DNA of 64,000 nt from Cytophagales bacterium Alg240-R148 (GCA_900537185.1 LS999828.1:436706-500705); one strand, 5' to 3'. Positions 53,375 to 62,134 are shown, counted from the first letter of the stretch. The notes: generated from the sequence alone by a model not told the origin. Translations and numbers: made by a program.

Positions 53375-53884
53375 ATGAAAAAACTATATACACTTTCAAT
53401 ATTTACCGAAAACAGGCACGGGCTTCTGCACCGGGTTACCGTAATTTTCACGAGAAGAAGAATCAATATTGAATCTTTAACAGTCTCTGAATCTGAAACG
53501 AAAGGAGTACACCGGTATACAATTGTGATTGAATCGGACGAAAACCACATTCAGAAAATTGTAAAACAATTAGAAAAACAAGTGGACGTAATCAAAGCAT
53601 TTTACCACAAAGATGAAGAAACAGTTTTTCAGGAAATAGCACTGTACAAAGTCCCTACCCACAAAATAGCAAATGGAGTAAAACTAGAAACGTTAGTAAG
53701 AAACAACCATGCGCGTATTCTGGAAGTGGAACCTGATTTTATGATCATTGAAAAAACTGGACACAAAGAAGAGACGCAACAACTATTGGATGCTCTTGCG
53801 CCGTTTGGAGTTATGGAATTTGTACGATCCGGAAGGGTTTCTGTAACCAAGCCAGAAAAAGAGCTGGCAGCTTATTTACAATAA
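53375..53884 (+). CDS. ilvN: Acetolactate synthase, small regulatory subunit
   Basis: A 169-residue protein with an N-terminal ACT domain (YTLSIFTENRHGLLHRVTVIFTRRRINIESLTV) that binds valine for feedback inhibition, and a C-terminal domain (KLETLVRNNHARILEVEPDFMIIEKTGHKEE to MEFVRSGRVSVTK) that activates the catalytic subunit. Length and order are normal. A strong terminator-like hairpin follows 21 bases after the stop. In many Bacteroidota ilvC comes next, but here it does not. Confidence 0.95.
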   Translation: MKKLYTLSIFTENRHGLLHRVTVIFTRRRINIESLTVSESETKGVHRYTIVIESDENHIQKIVKQLEKQVDVIKAFYHKDEETVFQEIALYKVPTHKIANGVKLETLVRNNHARILEVEPDFMIIEKTGHKEETQQLLDALAPFGVMEFVRSGRVSVTKPEKELAAYLQ

Positions 53885-53905
53885 AATAATAGATTAGTTA
53901 AATAT

Positions 53906-53942
53906 CAAATGGTTGGGGATCGTATCCCCTCCATTTGTTTTT
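53906..53942 (+). terminator. Terminator-like hairpin between ilvN and ilvA
   Basis: Arms CAAATGG (53906-53912) with CCATTTG (53931-53937) and GGGGAT (53915-53920) with ATCCCC (53924-53929), loop CGT, followed by five T. The stem has 13 pairs with a small internal bulge. It lies ten bases before the ilvA ATG, so it either ends the ilvDBN transcript or lowers ilvA expression. Confidence 0.85.
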
Positions 53943-53952
53943 ATTCAACGAC

Positions 53953-55215
53953 ATGGAAACACAAACTACCTGGTACCCTTCATTAGAAAACATACATAGA
54001 GCAGCAAAACGTGTAAAAGGCACAGCAGTGCACACCCCTTTGATGCCCAATCTCAATACTTCTGAAATGTATGGAGCGCAAATCTATTTAAAAAGAGAAG
54101 ATCTGCAGATTGTTCGATCTTATAAAATAAGAGGTGCGTACAACAGAATGGCTTCTCTGGATAAACAGTCCTTAAAAAATGGAGTGGTATGTGCCAGTGC
54201 TGGCAACCATGCACAGGGTGTTGCGTATTCCTGTCAAATTTTAAAAATTAAAGGCACCATTTTTATGCCTGCTCCTACTCCAAAACAGAAAGTGAGCCAG
54301 GTAAAAATGTTTGGGAAAGATTTTGTTGATGTGGTCTTAATTGGAGATACATTTGACGACTCCTATGAAGCGTCGATGGCATTCTGCAAGGAGCACAACA
54401 GCCAATTCATTCATCCATTTAATGACAAAGAAGTGATTGAAGGACAGGCAACCGTCGGCCTTGAAATATTGGACGATGCCAACTTCGATATTGACTATTT
54501 GTTTTTGCCTGTTGGAGGCGGTGGATTAAGTTCCGGTGTGAGCAGTTTGTTTAAAACTCTCAGCCCAAACACCAAAATCATCGGCGTGGAACCGGAAGGA
54601 GCACCTGCATTAAAAAACTCCCTTCAAATAGGAGAAAATTCTACCCTGGAACAAATTGATAAATTTGTTGATGGAGCTGCTGTCAAACGCATTGGAGACC
54701 GCACTTTTGATATTTGCAAAAACAATTTGGACGCTGTTGCCACGGTTCACGAAGGAAAAGTATGTTCGACCATATTGGAATTATATAACAAAGATGCCAT
54801 AGTAGTAGAACCAGCTGGGGCGCTATCACTTGCAGTATTAGAGCAATACAAAGAGGAAATTAAAGGCAAAAATGTAGTATGTGTCCTTTCGGGCAGCAAC
54901 AATGATATTTCCCGTACAGAAGAAATTCGGGAAAGGTCCTTGTTATACGAAGGGCTAAAACATTATTTTGTAATTAAGTTTCCTCAGAGAGCAGGTGCTC
55001 TGAAAGAATTTGTAAGCGACGTACTAGGCCCCAACGATGACATTGTGCACTTCGAATACAGCAAAAAAACAAGCCGAGAAAAAGGCCCCGCAGTAGTTGG
55101 TATAGAGCTTAAAAACAAGGAAGATTTTGAACCATTGATACAAAGGATGAAAGACCGGTATTTTCTTGGGGAATACCTCAACGAAAAACCCCACCTTTTT
55201 CAATACTTAATTTAA
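53953..55215 (+). CDS. ilvA: Threonine ammonia-lyase (threonine deaminase), short form with ACT-like domain
   Basis: A 420-residue PLP enzyme that converts threonine to 2-oxobutanoate, the first step of isoleucine synthesis. The PLP lysine is Lys58 in RSYKIRGAYN; the phosphate-binding glycine loop is PVGGGGLSSGV. A C-terminal ACT-like regulatory domain (about 335-418, FVIKFPQRAGALKEFVSDVL) is present once, as in the short biosynthetic form. The frame opens with TTG at 53935, inside the preceding hairpin; the ATG at 53953 (METQTTWYPS) is the better start. The hairpin before it may separate its expression from ilvDBN. Confidence 0.94.
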   Translation: METQTTWYPSLENIHRAAKRVKGTAVHTPLMPNLNTSEMYGAQIYLKREDLQIVRSYKIRGAYNRMASLDKQSLKNGVVCASAGNHAQGVAYSCQILKIKGTIFMPAPTPKQKVSQVKMFGKDFVDVVLIGDTFDDSYEASMAFCKEHNSQFIHPFNDKEVIEGQATVGLEILDDANFDIDYLFLPVGGGGLSSGVSSLFKTLSPNTKIIGVEPEGAPALKNSLQIGENSTLEQIDKFVDGAAVKRIGDRTFDICKNNLDAVATVHEGKVCSTILELYNKDAIVVEPAGALSLAVLEQYKEEIKGKNVVCVLSGSNNDISRTEEIRERSLLYEGLKHYFVIKFPQRAGALKEFVSDVLGPNDDIVHFEYSKKTSREKGPAVVGIELKNKEDFEPLIQRMKDRYFLGEYLNEKPHLFQYLI

Positions 55216-55231
55216 TTATACCAAAACACGG

Positions 55232-55262
55232 CAATGCCATCCTCTTGAAAGAGGAGGCATTG
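55232..55262 (+). terminator. Hairpin after ilvA, possible terminator
   Basis: CAATGCC (55232-55238) pairs with GGCATTG (55256-55262) and TCCTCT with AGAGGA inside, giving a strong stem. The T-run after it is short and broken (TTAGGTTT), so terminator function is only probable. Confidence 0.5.
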
Positions 55263-55403
55263 TTAGGTTTAAAAATCAACCTTATTATTTTCTATTTTCA
55301 TCATTTTCCCTATATTTAATTAAAGCGATTTACAAAGAAATGTCGAACGCCATCAGTTCATTGCTCATTTCAAAAGAGTTGCCTTCAAAAAAAATGGGAC
55401 ATT

Positions 55404-57269
55404 TTGATCTATCCTTTTAAAACAGTAGTATGCATTGCTTTTTTTCTTGTGCTCCAGGTTCCCAACACCTTGGCTCAAGAATCCACTCAAGCACAATTGT
55501 TGTATTTTGACAGTTTAGCAAGAATTAACTTGTCGGCCAATGCCAAAGAAGCGCTTATTATGGCCCATCGAAATTACGAACAGCTTGCGGATCAACCCAT
55601 TGATGCATACACCAAAGCTAGAATCTTATTTACTTTAGGAACTGCCCATAACGTTAATGGCAACCTACCCCAGGCCTTGGATTACACCTTGCAAGCGCTG
55701 AGTATATTCCAGCGGTTAGAGGCTTATAAGATGGTGTTAAGGTGTTACAATACGGTAGGTGGCATTTATTATGATTTAGGAGAATACCACAAAACCATTG
55801 AAAACATCAATCTTTCTATGCGGCTCGCACAAGAAAATGGTTATACGGATAATTTCTCAAAACTAAACAACAATCTAGGCGGTGCCTACCGCCAACTCAA
55901 GCGGTATAAAGAAGCACTGAATGTCACAAGAATAGGATTGGCCCAAGCAAAAAAATCCAAACAAAAAGAAGACGAAATATTTGCCATGAGCACCTTGGCA
56001 GAAATTTACCTGGATAAGGGCCTGTACGACAGCTCCATTTATTACATAGACAAAATAATGAATTTGCCTGCAACCTATCTACTTACTTCTTACCAAAAAG
56101 TATTTTGTTTTTTAGCTTTGGGAGAAAATTACTACCATTTAGGCTACTTCGATAGGGCCATTCAATTTGGTCGCCAGTCCTATACAATAGCGAACAGCCA
56201 GGGATACAAATTACTAGAACGGGATGCCTCAGAACTGCTTTATATGGCATGGAAAACCAAAGGAAATTTGGACAGCATCGCTTTTTTTCAAAATAGTATG
56301 ATCACCCTACAAGACAGCATTTGGAATGCGAAAAAGGAATTGAGGTTGAATAAAATTTTGATACAACACAAAGAGGCAGAAGTCCAGCTAAGAACTTTAG
56401 AAATTCAAAGACAGCGCTTCATAGCCACTGCATTGGCAGTTTCAGGTGGGGTATTCCTTATTGCTTCCATTATTTTTATCAGGTCCTCTAAAAAATACAA
56501 TAGACTATACAGAAAAGTAGACCAACAAAATAAAATTATTGGTGAAAAAAATAAAATGCTCACACAGCAAAAAGTTTCCATGGAAGAATTGCACCACTTA
56601 AAGGATAAAATTTTCTCCATGGTATTGCACGATTTTAAAACACCAATCCACTCTTTAGAAAACACACTTAATTTACTCATCAAGCGGTACATCACCCCAG
56701 ACGAGGCTACAGGGTTAGCAAAAAACATGCTTCAAGACTTGATCAAATCCAAAACATCCATTAACAATTTAATTATATGGGCCAAAAGCCAGATGAATGG
56801 GCTGGTCATTACTCCTTCTAAAATTAATATCAATGACTTGGTAGAGCATGCATTGTCTGTGCATTCAGAATCTGCTATTCAAAAGTATATTACAATTTTA
56901 AATGAGGTAGAGAAAGATTTTGATTTTAACTCCGATCGAGATATTCTGACCATTGTGTTAAACAATTTAATCAACAACGCCATTAAGTTCTCGCAGACCA
57001 ATGGGCAAATATCGGTATTTGCTTCTATGAACAAGGATTGGATTCATATTGCGGTAAAGGACAATGGAGTAGGTATTAGCGATGCAAGGCAAAAAACAAT
57101 CTTCCAAGTTGGCCACGACAGTACGGCAGGTACTGCACATGAAAAAGGTACGGGACTCGGCCTTCTTATTTGCAAGGAATTAATAAATAAACTAGAAGGA
57201 GACATTACCGTAGAAAGCGAGATAGGCTCCGGTACAACCTTTAGTATTTCTATAGAAAACTACCATTAG
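55404..57269 (+). CDS. TPR-containing sensor histidine kinase
   Basis: A 621-residue hybrid sensor: signal peptide (to about residue 24, NTLAQ), five or six tetratricopeptide repeats in the periplasm (about 60-310), a transmembrane helix (about 332-352), a coiled coil, the HisKA domain with the phosphoacceptor in MVLHDFKTPIHSL (His409), and the HATPase domain with NNLINNAIKFSQ, DNGVGIS and GTGLGLLICKELI. The start is TTG at 55404, as no ATG occurs in frame before the signal peptide. An eight-codon out-of-frame ORF from ATG 55394 to TAA 55420 overlaps it. No response regulator gene is adjacent, so it is an orphan kinase. Confidence 0.9.
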   Translation: MIYPFKTVVCIAFFLVLQVPNTLAQESTQAQLLYFDSLARINLSANAKEALIMAHRNYEQLADQPIDAYTKARILFTLGTAHNVNGNLPQALDYTLQALSIFQRLEAYKMVLRCYNTVGGIYYDLGEYHKTIENINLSMRLAQENGYTDNFSKLNNNLGGAYRQLKRYKEALNVTRIGLAQAKKSKQKEDEIFAMSTLAEIYLDKGLYDSSIYYIDKIMNLPATYLLTSYQKVFCFLALGENYYHLGYFDRAIQFGRQSYTIANSQGYKLLERDASELLYMAWKTKGNLDSIAFFQNSMITLQDSIWNAKKELRLNKILIQHKEAEVQLRTLEIQRQRFIATALAVSGGVFLIASIIFIRSSKKYNRLYRKVDQQNKIIGEKNKMLTQQKVSMEELHHLKDKIFSMVLHDFKTPIHSLENTLNLLIKRYITPDEATGLAKNMLQDLIKSKTSINNLIIWAKSQMNGLVITPSKININDLVEHALSVHSESAIQKYITILNEVEKDFDFNSDRDILTIVLNNLINNAIKFSQTNGQISVFASMNKDWIHIAVKDNGVGISDARQKTIFQVGHDSTAGTAHEKGTGLGLLICKELINKLEGDITVESEIGSGTTFSISIENYH

Positions 57270-57354
57270 CACAAAATAAGCTGGAGACTAACCAACTAGT
57301 ATTTCCCTACAACTTAGATCTTTTGATACAGTTTTTAAATCAAACTCTTCTCAT

Positions 57355-57362
57355 TACTTTTG
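57355..57362 (+). promoter_or_regulatory. Candidate -7 element before the pentapeptide-repeat gene
   Basis: TACTTTTG matches TAnnTTTG exactly and lies 31 bases before the ATG. No clear TTG is found at the right distance upstream, so support is partial. Confidence 0.35.
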
Positions 57363-57393
57363 ATCAAAACTTTCACTTTGTTAGAGCAGTACT

Positions 57394-57954
57394 ATGATTA
57401 CCGACGAGCATTATAAGAACCAAACTTTTGACAAGAAAGAGTTGCGGCACAAGCATTACGAAGATTGTGTATTTGAAAATTGTGACTTAACTGATTGTGA
57501 CTTTTTCGAGGCAACATTTTCTGAATGCCAGTTTATAAACTGTGATTTAAGCAATGTATTGATCCATGAAACTTCTTTAAAAGGTGTCACTTTTGAGCAA
57601 TGCAAAATTCTAGGTGCCCAATTCAAAAACTGCAAACCGCTGCTTTTAGAATTTAGTTTTAACGCATGTTTACTGGACTTTTCTTCTTTTTTTAAATTGA
57701 AGATCAAAGCGACTGCCTTTAAAAACTGTAGCCTAAAAAATGTTGACTTTGCCGAAACTGATTTGAGTGATGTTTTGTTCGATACTTGTAATTTGGAAGG
57801 CGCATTGTTTGAATTTAGCATTTTAAACAAAACCGACTTTTACACGTCCTACGGCTATAGACTGGACCCGGAAAACAACCAATTAAAAAAAACAAAATTT
57901 TCGAAAGAAGGCGCTATTGGTTTGCTTGAAAAATACGACATCAATATAAAATGA
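57394..57954 (+). CDS. Pentapeptide-repeat protein
   Basis: A 186-residue protein built almost wholly of pentapeptide repeats A(D/N)LXX with Phe or Leu at the centre: DCVFENCDLTDCDFFEATF, then FINCDLSNVLIHETSLKGV, and later FKNCSLKNVDFAETDLSDVL, expected to fold as a right-handed quadrilateral beta helix. Size and the interruption in the middle (FKNCKPLLLEFSF) resemble Qnr/McbG-type proteins, some of which protect DNA gyrase, but most members have no known role and resistance cannot be inferred. It has no signal peptide. It is a single-gene unit with a candidate -7 element. Confidence 0.9.
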   Translation: MITDEHYKNQTFDKKELRHKHYEDCVFENCDLTDCDFFEATFSECQFINCDLSNVLIHETSLKGVTFEQCKILGAQFKNCKPLLLEFSFNACLLDFSSFFKLKIKATAFKNCSLKNVDFAETDLSDVLFDTCNLEGALFEFSILNKTDFYTSYGYRLDPENNQLKKTKFSKEGAIGLLEKYDINIK

Positions 57955-58097
57955 CATAAAAAGGCCAATTAATTAGTTGGAACCCATGTTTCAATTCAGC
58001 TTTGTGTCGATAAAAAACAGAATGGTGCTGCATCAATCCTTGCACCGGACTCATTTTAAACCTTTGGATAGGAGGAAAAACCTCAGCAACTCAAAAA

Positions 58098-58787
58098 ATG
58101 AAAAAACACTACTTGGACCAACCCCATAAATTTTACAAATGGCCAAAATTTTGGCAGATTACTTTTATGTTCGTACTTGGTTTGCTCTTTTTACTCCAGA
58201 TCTTATTAATTCCACTATCGGTATTGGTTTTTAATAACAATTGGGTGTTTTTAACAATGCCATTGTTTTTCCTATTGGTTCCTTTTGTGGACACCCCTTC
58301 TGGCAAAATGAGTGGCACTTTATTTTATTACTCCCCTCTTTTTATAGTCTCCAAACAAAAAAAAGGTGTTTACCAACTTCATGGCGGGACGCTTTTCGAC
58401 TATTTTTTCATTTTCAAATGGAAAGACCGTGGTCTAAAGTCCAAAAAAGTGGTATTCATCCACCTGTTGGATGGCCTCTTGAACCTCATTGAAGAATTAA
58501 AATCTACGGAAGACGCAGTCACTATAAAAGGAGCTTCTTACTTTTTTAATGAAAAAACAGCCCAATCGATAAATTTCACTACCCACCCAGCACCTGCTTT
58601 TCATAAAATTATGATGGGCATACATTATCTGGCCATTGCTATTAGTTACTCCTTTACCACTGGCAAATTTGCACTCCCTCCATTGGGTAATTTAATAGAA
58701 ATGGAATCGGACAAGCACAATCTTATCCAGCAAGAACCCGTTATTAGGAGATTAAAAAATAGATTGATTAAGGCCGAATCGATTTAA
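58098..58787 (+). CDS. Hypothetical membrane protein
   Basis: A 229-residue protein with two N-terminal hydrophobic helices (about residues 19-42 and 48-64), then a region of about 165 residues, probably cytoplasmic, containing TLFYYSPLFIVSKQKKGVYQLHGGTLFDY, and HYLAIAISYSFTTGKFALPPLG near residue 180. I do not recognise the family. Codon use is like that of its neighbours. Its last 20 bases overlap the 3' end of the copper-receptor gene on the other strand. Confidence 0.72.
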   Translation: MKKHYLDQPHKFYKWPKFWQITFMFVLGLLFLLQILLIPLSVLVFNNNWVFLTMPLFFLLVPFVDTPSGKMSGTLFYYSPLFIVSKQKKGVYQLHGGTLFDYFFIFKWKDRGLKSKKVVFIHLLDGLLNLIEELKSTEDAVTIKGASYFFNEKTAQSINFTTHPAPAFHKIMMGIHYLAIAISYSFTTGKFALPPLGNLIEMESDKHNLIQQEPVIRRLKNRLIKAESI

Positions 58788-60819
58788 AATTCCAAATAAA
58801 ATTCAAGTAAAAATTGCGCCCTACCCGCATAATATTGCCCAAATCACTATGGGCTCTATACTTGGTATCTGCAATATTTTCTACTCCCGCTACCAAGTCT
58901 ATAGAACCATTTTTTATGGGTACAGAATGGTGCACACCCAAATTGAATAATACATACCCAGCGGTAGACTGTTCCTTAAATTGCGCACTTACTTTCAATT
59001 GCGCATGGGAGTAGTTGACCTCCGGTACAATTAAAAACCTCTTCACCCTTTGTTGCAATTGTGCATTTATTTTTAAAGGTGGTATTTGTGGAAGTGGGTG
59101 GAACAAATGGTCTTTCCCTACGACATAGGTTCCACTTAACATAACATGGCTTTTCTTTGATAAATTGGCCATAATGCTTAATTCTCCTCCCATACTACTT
59201 GCTCTGTCTATATTCGAATAAACTTTTACTCCGCTTGCAGCAGGAGTTATGGGGTCAATCGCGCCATTACTCGCCCCCAAAATATAATCCCAAAATGCAT
59301 AATGGAAAATATTCATTTCCCAACGAATGTGGTTGTGTTGGTACTGCCAGCCCAGTTCGTTTTGCACCACCTTTTCTTTGTTGATTCCTGGAGCTCCTAA
59401 ATAATCATACCCGTCCAGCACATTGAATAAAAAATAACCGTATTGCTCTGAAATTGTAGGCATCCTTTCTCCATAAGACAAGCGGTAGGAAAGTTTTGTT
59501 TTTGTGCTTGCTTGGATATTAACTTTTGTATTGGCATTCAATAAAACATGGGCATTATGACCACCGGAGGCTTGAAATATGGACAATTGCTGCTGTCCTA
59601 TTGCACTTCCTATTTGGCTTCCTACCCACTCTGTTCTAACTCCTGTTTGTAAATTAATTTCCTCTGCAATTTTCGTTACTTTATCAAGGGCCACGCCCAC
59701 ATGCTGCCTATTCACTTCAGGCCAAGTCTGTAAATACATCGGCGCCTCTCCCTCGGGGTACATGGTCATTTCGGCTTTTGAAAAATTATTATAGTATTCT
59801 GCTTTGGCTTTTATACCACCAGGAAGTTCTGCTTTAATAAACGCTCCAGTAGTTTTGGAAGATCCGGGCATGTCCATGTGCATGGCTACATTGGCCCTTT
59901 TGGTATCATCCATGGCATGGTCTACTGCGTTGTAATAAATTTTGGTTTCCACCTCTTTAAATATACCCCATTGTGCTTTATAATAACCAATTCCAAATAA
60001 TTTCGCCTTGGCATACCCCACGTCCATGGCCAAAGCAGGGTATCCAATATTAAGTCCATCATCGCCTAAAAAAGAAAGGGTCAATAGGCTATTTCCTTGA
60101 ATTAACCTGCTAATAGATAGGGAATAGTTTAATTTTTCAAATTGGGAATACGGCACTTCCTCTCCTCCGCCAATATGGTAATTTTGAGCTTTCCTATGCA
60201 CAAAAGAACCACGCAGGGCATATTTTGCTAAGCTAACATTGGCATCCAATAGTTGGTCGAACCCATTAAAATTGCTATTGTACTTTAATCCAGCTCTGCC
60301 TGAGAACCTATCTTGGGCATTAAAAACTGGGGATTTCAAACCAAAATTGACACAGCCGCCCGTTCCAGAACTGTTAAGTACGTCTTCGCTACCCAATGAA
60401 TAATTTAGTGTGGATAAGTTGTTGGGCTCAATATAAGAAGATGGTGGGTCCATTTTATCGGTACAAGCACCAAACAAACGCATGCCATCTATGGTTACAG
60501 TATACCGCTCGCTGCCCATCCCCCGCAACATTGGTTCAGATCCAAAATTACCTCTTTTGATCAAGGCTATTCCAGGAATACAACTCAGGGTTTTATCTGT
60601 ATCCGCCAAATTGTTTTTATTAAAGTTTACCAACCCAAATTGGTCGTTCTCCTTCGTATGGACAAAATACAGGTCGTCTAAAACCAAGGTATTCTCCATT
60701 ATATAATTTGGATTTTGCATGGAATCGAGCCAGGCCTTATAGGCCAATTCGTTTTCTGTTTGAGCATAAGCTCCATGGTGCAACAGCAGCACTGCGCAAA
60801 ACAGTTGTAGTACTTTCAT
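58768..60819 (-). CDS. TonB-dependent copper receptor, OprC/NosA-like
   Basis: A 683-residue outer-membrane receptor (from the ATG at 60819; four residues more from 60831). A signal peptide, a plug domain (IPGIALIKRGNFGSEPMLRGMGSERYTVTIDG) and a barrel are present. The plug has FGACTDKMDPPSSYI, a CxxxM motif (Cys123, Met127 in the longer numbering), and the barrel has VDHAMDD (HxM, His305, Met307). In OprC of Pseudomonas these CxxxM and HxM motifs bind copper, so copper uptake is the likely role. It is the last gene of a unit with a Met/His-rich lipoprotein and a small Cys protein, behind a hairpin. Confidence 0.85.
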   Translation of the reverse strand: MKVLQLFCAVLLLHHGAYAQTENELAYKAWLDSMQNPNYIMENTLVLDDLYFVHTKENDQFGLVNFNKNNLADTDKTLSCIPGIALIKRGNFGSEPMLRGMGSERYTVTIDGMRLFGACTDKMDPPSSYIEPNNLSTLNYSLGSEDVLNSSGTGGCVNFGLKSPVFNAQDRFSGRAGLKYNSNFNGFDQLLDANVSLAKYALRGSFVHRKAQNYHIGGGEEVPYSQFEKLNYSLSISRLIQGNSLLTLSFLGDDGLNIGYPALAMDVGYAKAKLFGIGYYKAQWGIFKEVETKIYYNAVDHAMDDTKRANVAMHMDMPGSSKTTGAFIKAELPGGIKAKAEYYNNFSKAEMTMYPEGEAPMYLQTWPEVNRQHVGVALDKVTKIAEEINLQTGVRTEWVGSQIGSAIGQQQLSIFQASGGHNAHVLLNANTKVNIQASTKTKLSYRLSYGERMPTISEQYGYFLFNVLDGYDYLGAPGINKEKVVQNELGWQYQHNHIRWEMNIFHYAFWDYILGASNGAIDPITPAASGVKVYSNIDRASSMGGELSIMANLSKKSHVMLSGTYVVGKDHLFHPLPQIPPLKINAQLQQRVKRFLIVPEVNYSHAQLKVSAQFKEQSTAGYVLFNLGVHHSVPIKNGSIDLVAGVENIADTKYRAHSDLGNIMRVGRNFYLNFIWNFKSIRP

Positions 60820-60835
60820 GATAGTAGTCAATTTT

Positions 60836-60861
60836 AAAAGAGGGGGCTTGGCCCCTCTTTT
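60836..60861 (-). terminator. Hairpin between the copper lipoprotein and receptor genes
   Basis: A perfect 10-bp stem, AAAAGAGGGG (60836-60845) with CCCCTCTTTT (60852-60861), lies between the lipoprotein stop and the receptor start. On the minus strand it ends in only four U, so it may act as a partial terminator, an mRNA stabiliser, or both. Confidence 0.6.
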
Positions 60862-60870
60862 AATATCTTA

Positions 60871-61668
60871 TTAGAAAGATATGGTATACATAGCCTCTCC
60901 AATTTTATTTTCATTCTCAAAGGCTTCCAATTTTATCTCCCACTCCCCAGACATCGTGAAATTAACTTCGCCTTGGTACAGGCCAGCCCCCATGCTTACT
61001 GGAGCCACGTTGTTAGGAGAACCATGGTCCATGGACGGCATCCATGGTTCTATGGTAAACGAAAGGCCATCTACAGCAGGCCACTCCATCATTGACTTCT
61101 TCGTATACACTGCTACTTTTATATCGTTAACACCGATGGAAGGACTTGCAGGTTCAGTTAGAGCAATAAAGTATTTTTTTGAGTTGTCAATGTCCTCGAA
61201 CATAACCAGTTTGGGTTCTTCAGGTTCCTTTACTTCAATTGGAACTTTAAACAATGTGCTTTCATTACCAATAACTGCGGTAAAATTCAACGCCCAAGAA
61301 GCCATATCCGTGCTCGGCATTACAAAAGTAGGTCGAAAAGTATACTTGTTGTTTTCAGAAGTTTCAACTAAGTTAGACTCAATTGGACAGGAATGCATCA
61401 TAGTACCCATATCCATCATTGGTACCAATGAAACTGACGCATTTGAAATTACTTCACCACTCCCAACTTTCTTAAGTTCCACTTTTAACGTGTTGTACCC
61501 AACATAAAGGGCCTCTCCAGATAAAATTTTAATTTGATACAGGCCATCAACAGAATTTGATTTGGCTATTTCAATTAAGTTGTCATCTGGGTCTAAAACA
61601 GGGTCGCTGTCTTTTTTACAGCTGAACATAAGGGTCGTAAAGACACCTAAATACAATAAAGTCTTCAT
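60871..61668 (-). CDS. Lipoprotein with two YtkA/FixH-like domains, Met/His-rich
   Basis: A 265-residue lipoprotein: MKTLLYLGVFTTLMFSCKK gives a signal peptide with lipobox (Cys18). Two domains of the YtkA/FixH type follow, each with a Met/His-rich loop likely to bind copper: VPMMDMGTMMHSCPIE and PWMPSMDHGSP. Each domain ends in a beta hairpin with W (ASWALNF, SGEWEIKLE). Such proteins are often found with copper receptors and carriers. It probably passes copper between receptor and periplasm. The frame extends to 61692, but the ATG at 61668 fits the signal peptide. Confidence 0.83.
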   Translation of the reverse strand: MKTLLYLGVFTTLMFSCKKDSDPVLDPDDNLIEIAKSNSVDGLYQIKILSGEALYVGYNTLKVELKKVGSGEVISNASVSLVPMMDMGTMMHSCPIESNLVETSENNKYTFRPTFVMPSTDMASWALNFTAVIGNESTLFKVPIEVKEPEEPKLVMFEDIDNSKKYFIALTEPASPSIGVNDIKVAVYTKKSMMEWPAVDGLSFTIEPWMPSMDHGSPNNVAPVSMGAGLYQGEVNFTMSGEWEIKLEAFENENKIGEAMYTISF

Positions 61669-61750
61669 TTTTAAATAATTTGATTTAAGCAATAGAATAT
61701 CCTACCCCCTACTTGTAGAAGGCGGTAGTTAAAAAAGATACTATGTTTGC

Positions 61751-62134
61751 TTAAACTTGGGGTGGGTGGAAGACATCGTCCAGAACGCCCGGCATAGTGC
61801 CAAAAACAGAAACTATCCGTTGGATTTCCTCCCGTTTAATGGGGGGGTGTCCTGTTGAATCTTGAAATTCAGATTGAAAAAAAAGCTCTATGACAACCTC
61901 GTTCAGTATGTCTTGTGTTTGTTTTTCTCTTTGATCTTTGGCTTTATTCAAACGCTCGCTCAAATAACATTTACCATTGCATTGCAACGCAGGTTGGTCT
62001 TGGTTGATACAAAGTACATTGGTGATATAGTCCTTGCGAATACCAAAGTCTAAATAAATCAAGGGTACTGTAAAATAGCTACTCAAAATAGCAGCAACCA
62101 GTACAACAGAGATTATTTGTTTCAACCTTTTCAC
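61751..62134 (-). CDS. Small membrane-anchored protein with a CxxxC motif, copper-locus associated
   Basis: A 127-residue protein with an N-terminal hydrophobic helix (residues 9-29) and a periplasmic part containing ITNVLCINQDQPALQCNGKCYLSERL, with three cysteines including a CNGKC motif, then a charged helix and a C-terminal VFHPPQV. Small proteins of this kind occur before copper or metal receptor genes in Bacteroidota; no biochemical function is known to me. It is the first gene of the unit with the YtkA-like lipoprotein (58 bases from the longer lipoprotein frame) and the OprC-like receptor. The 240-base space upstream (62135-62374) contains no further gene; it is divergent promoter sequence. 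Confidence 0.75.
   Translation of the reverse strand: MKRLKQIISVVLVAAILSSYFTVPLIYLDFGIRKDYITNVLCINQDQPALQCNGKCYLSERLNKAKDQREKQTQDILNEVVIELFFQSEFQDSTGHPPIKREEIQRIVSVFGTMPGVLDDVFHPPQV

Noticed and set aside
57394-57954. Calling the pentapeptide-repeat protein a quinolone resistance gene
   Set aside because: The repeat fold alone does not indicate gyrase protection; most family members have no such role.
60881-61507. A 208-codon plus-strand frame opposite the copper lipoprotein gene
   Set aside because: It is a shadow: the lipoprotein on the minus strand has a signal peptide, lipobox and two recognisable domains, while the plus frame has none.
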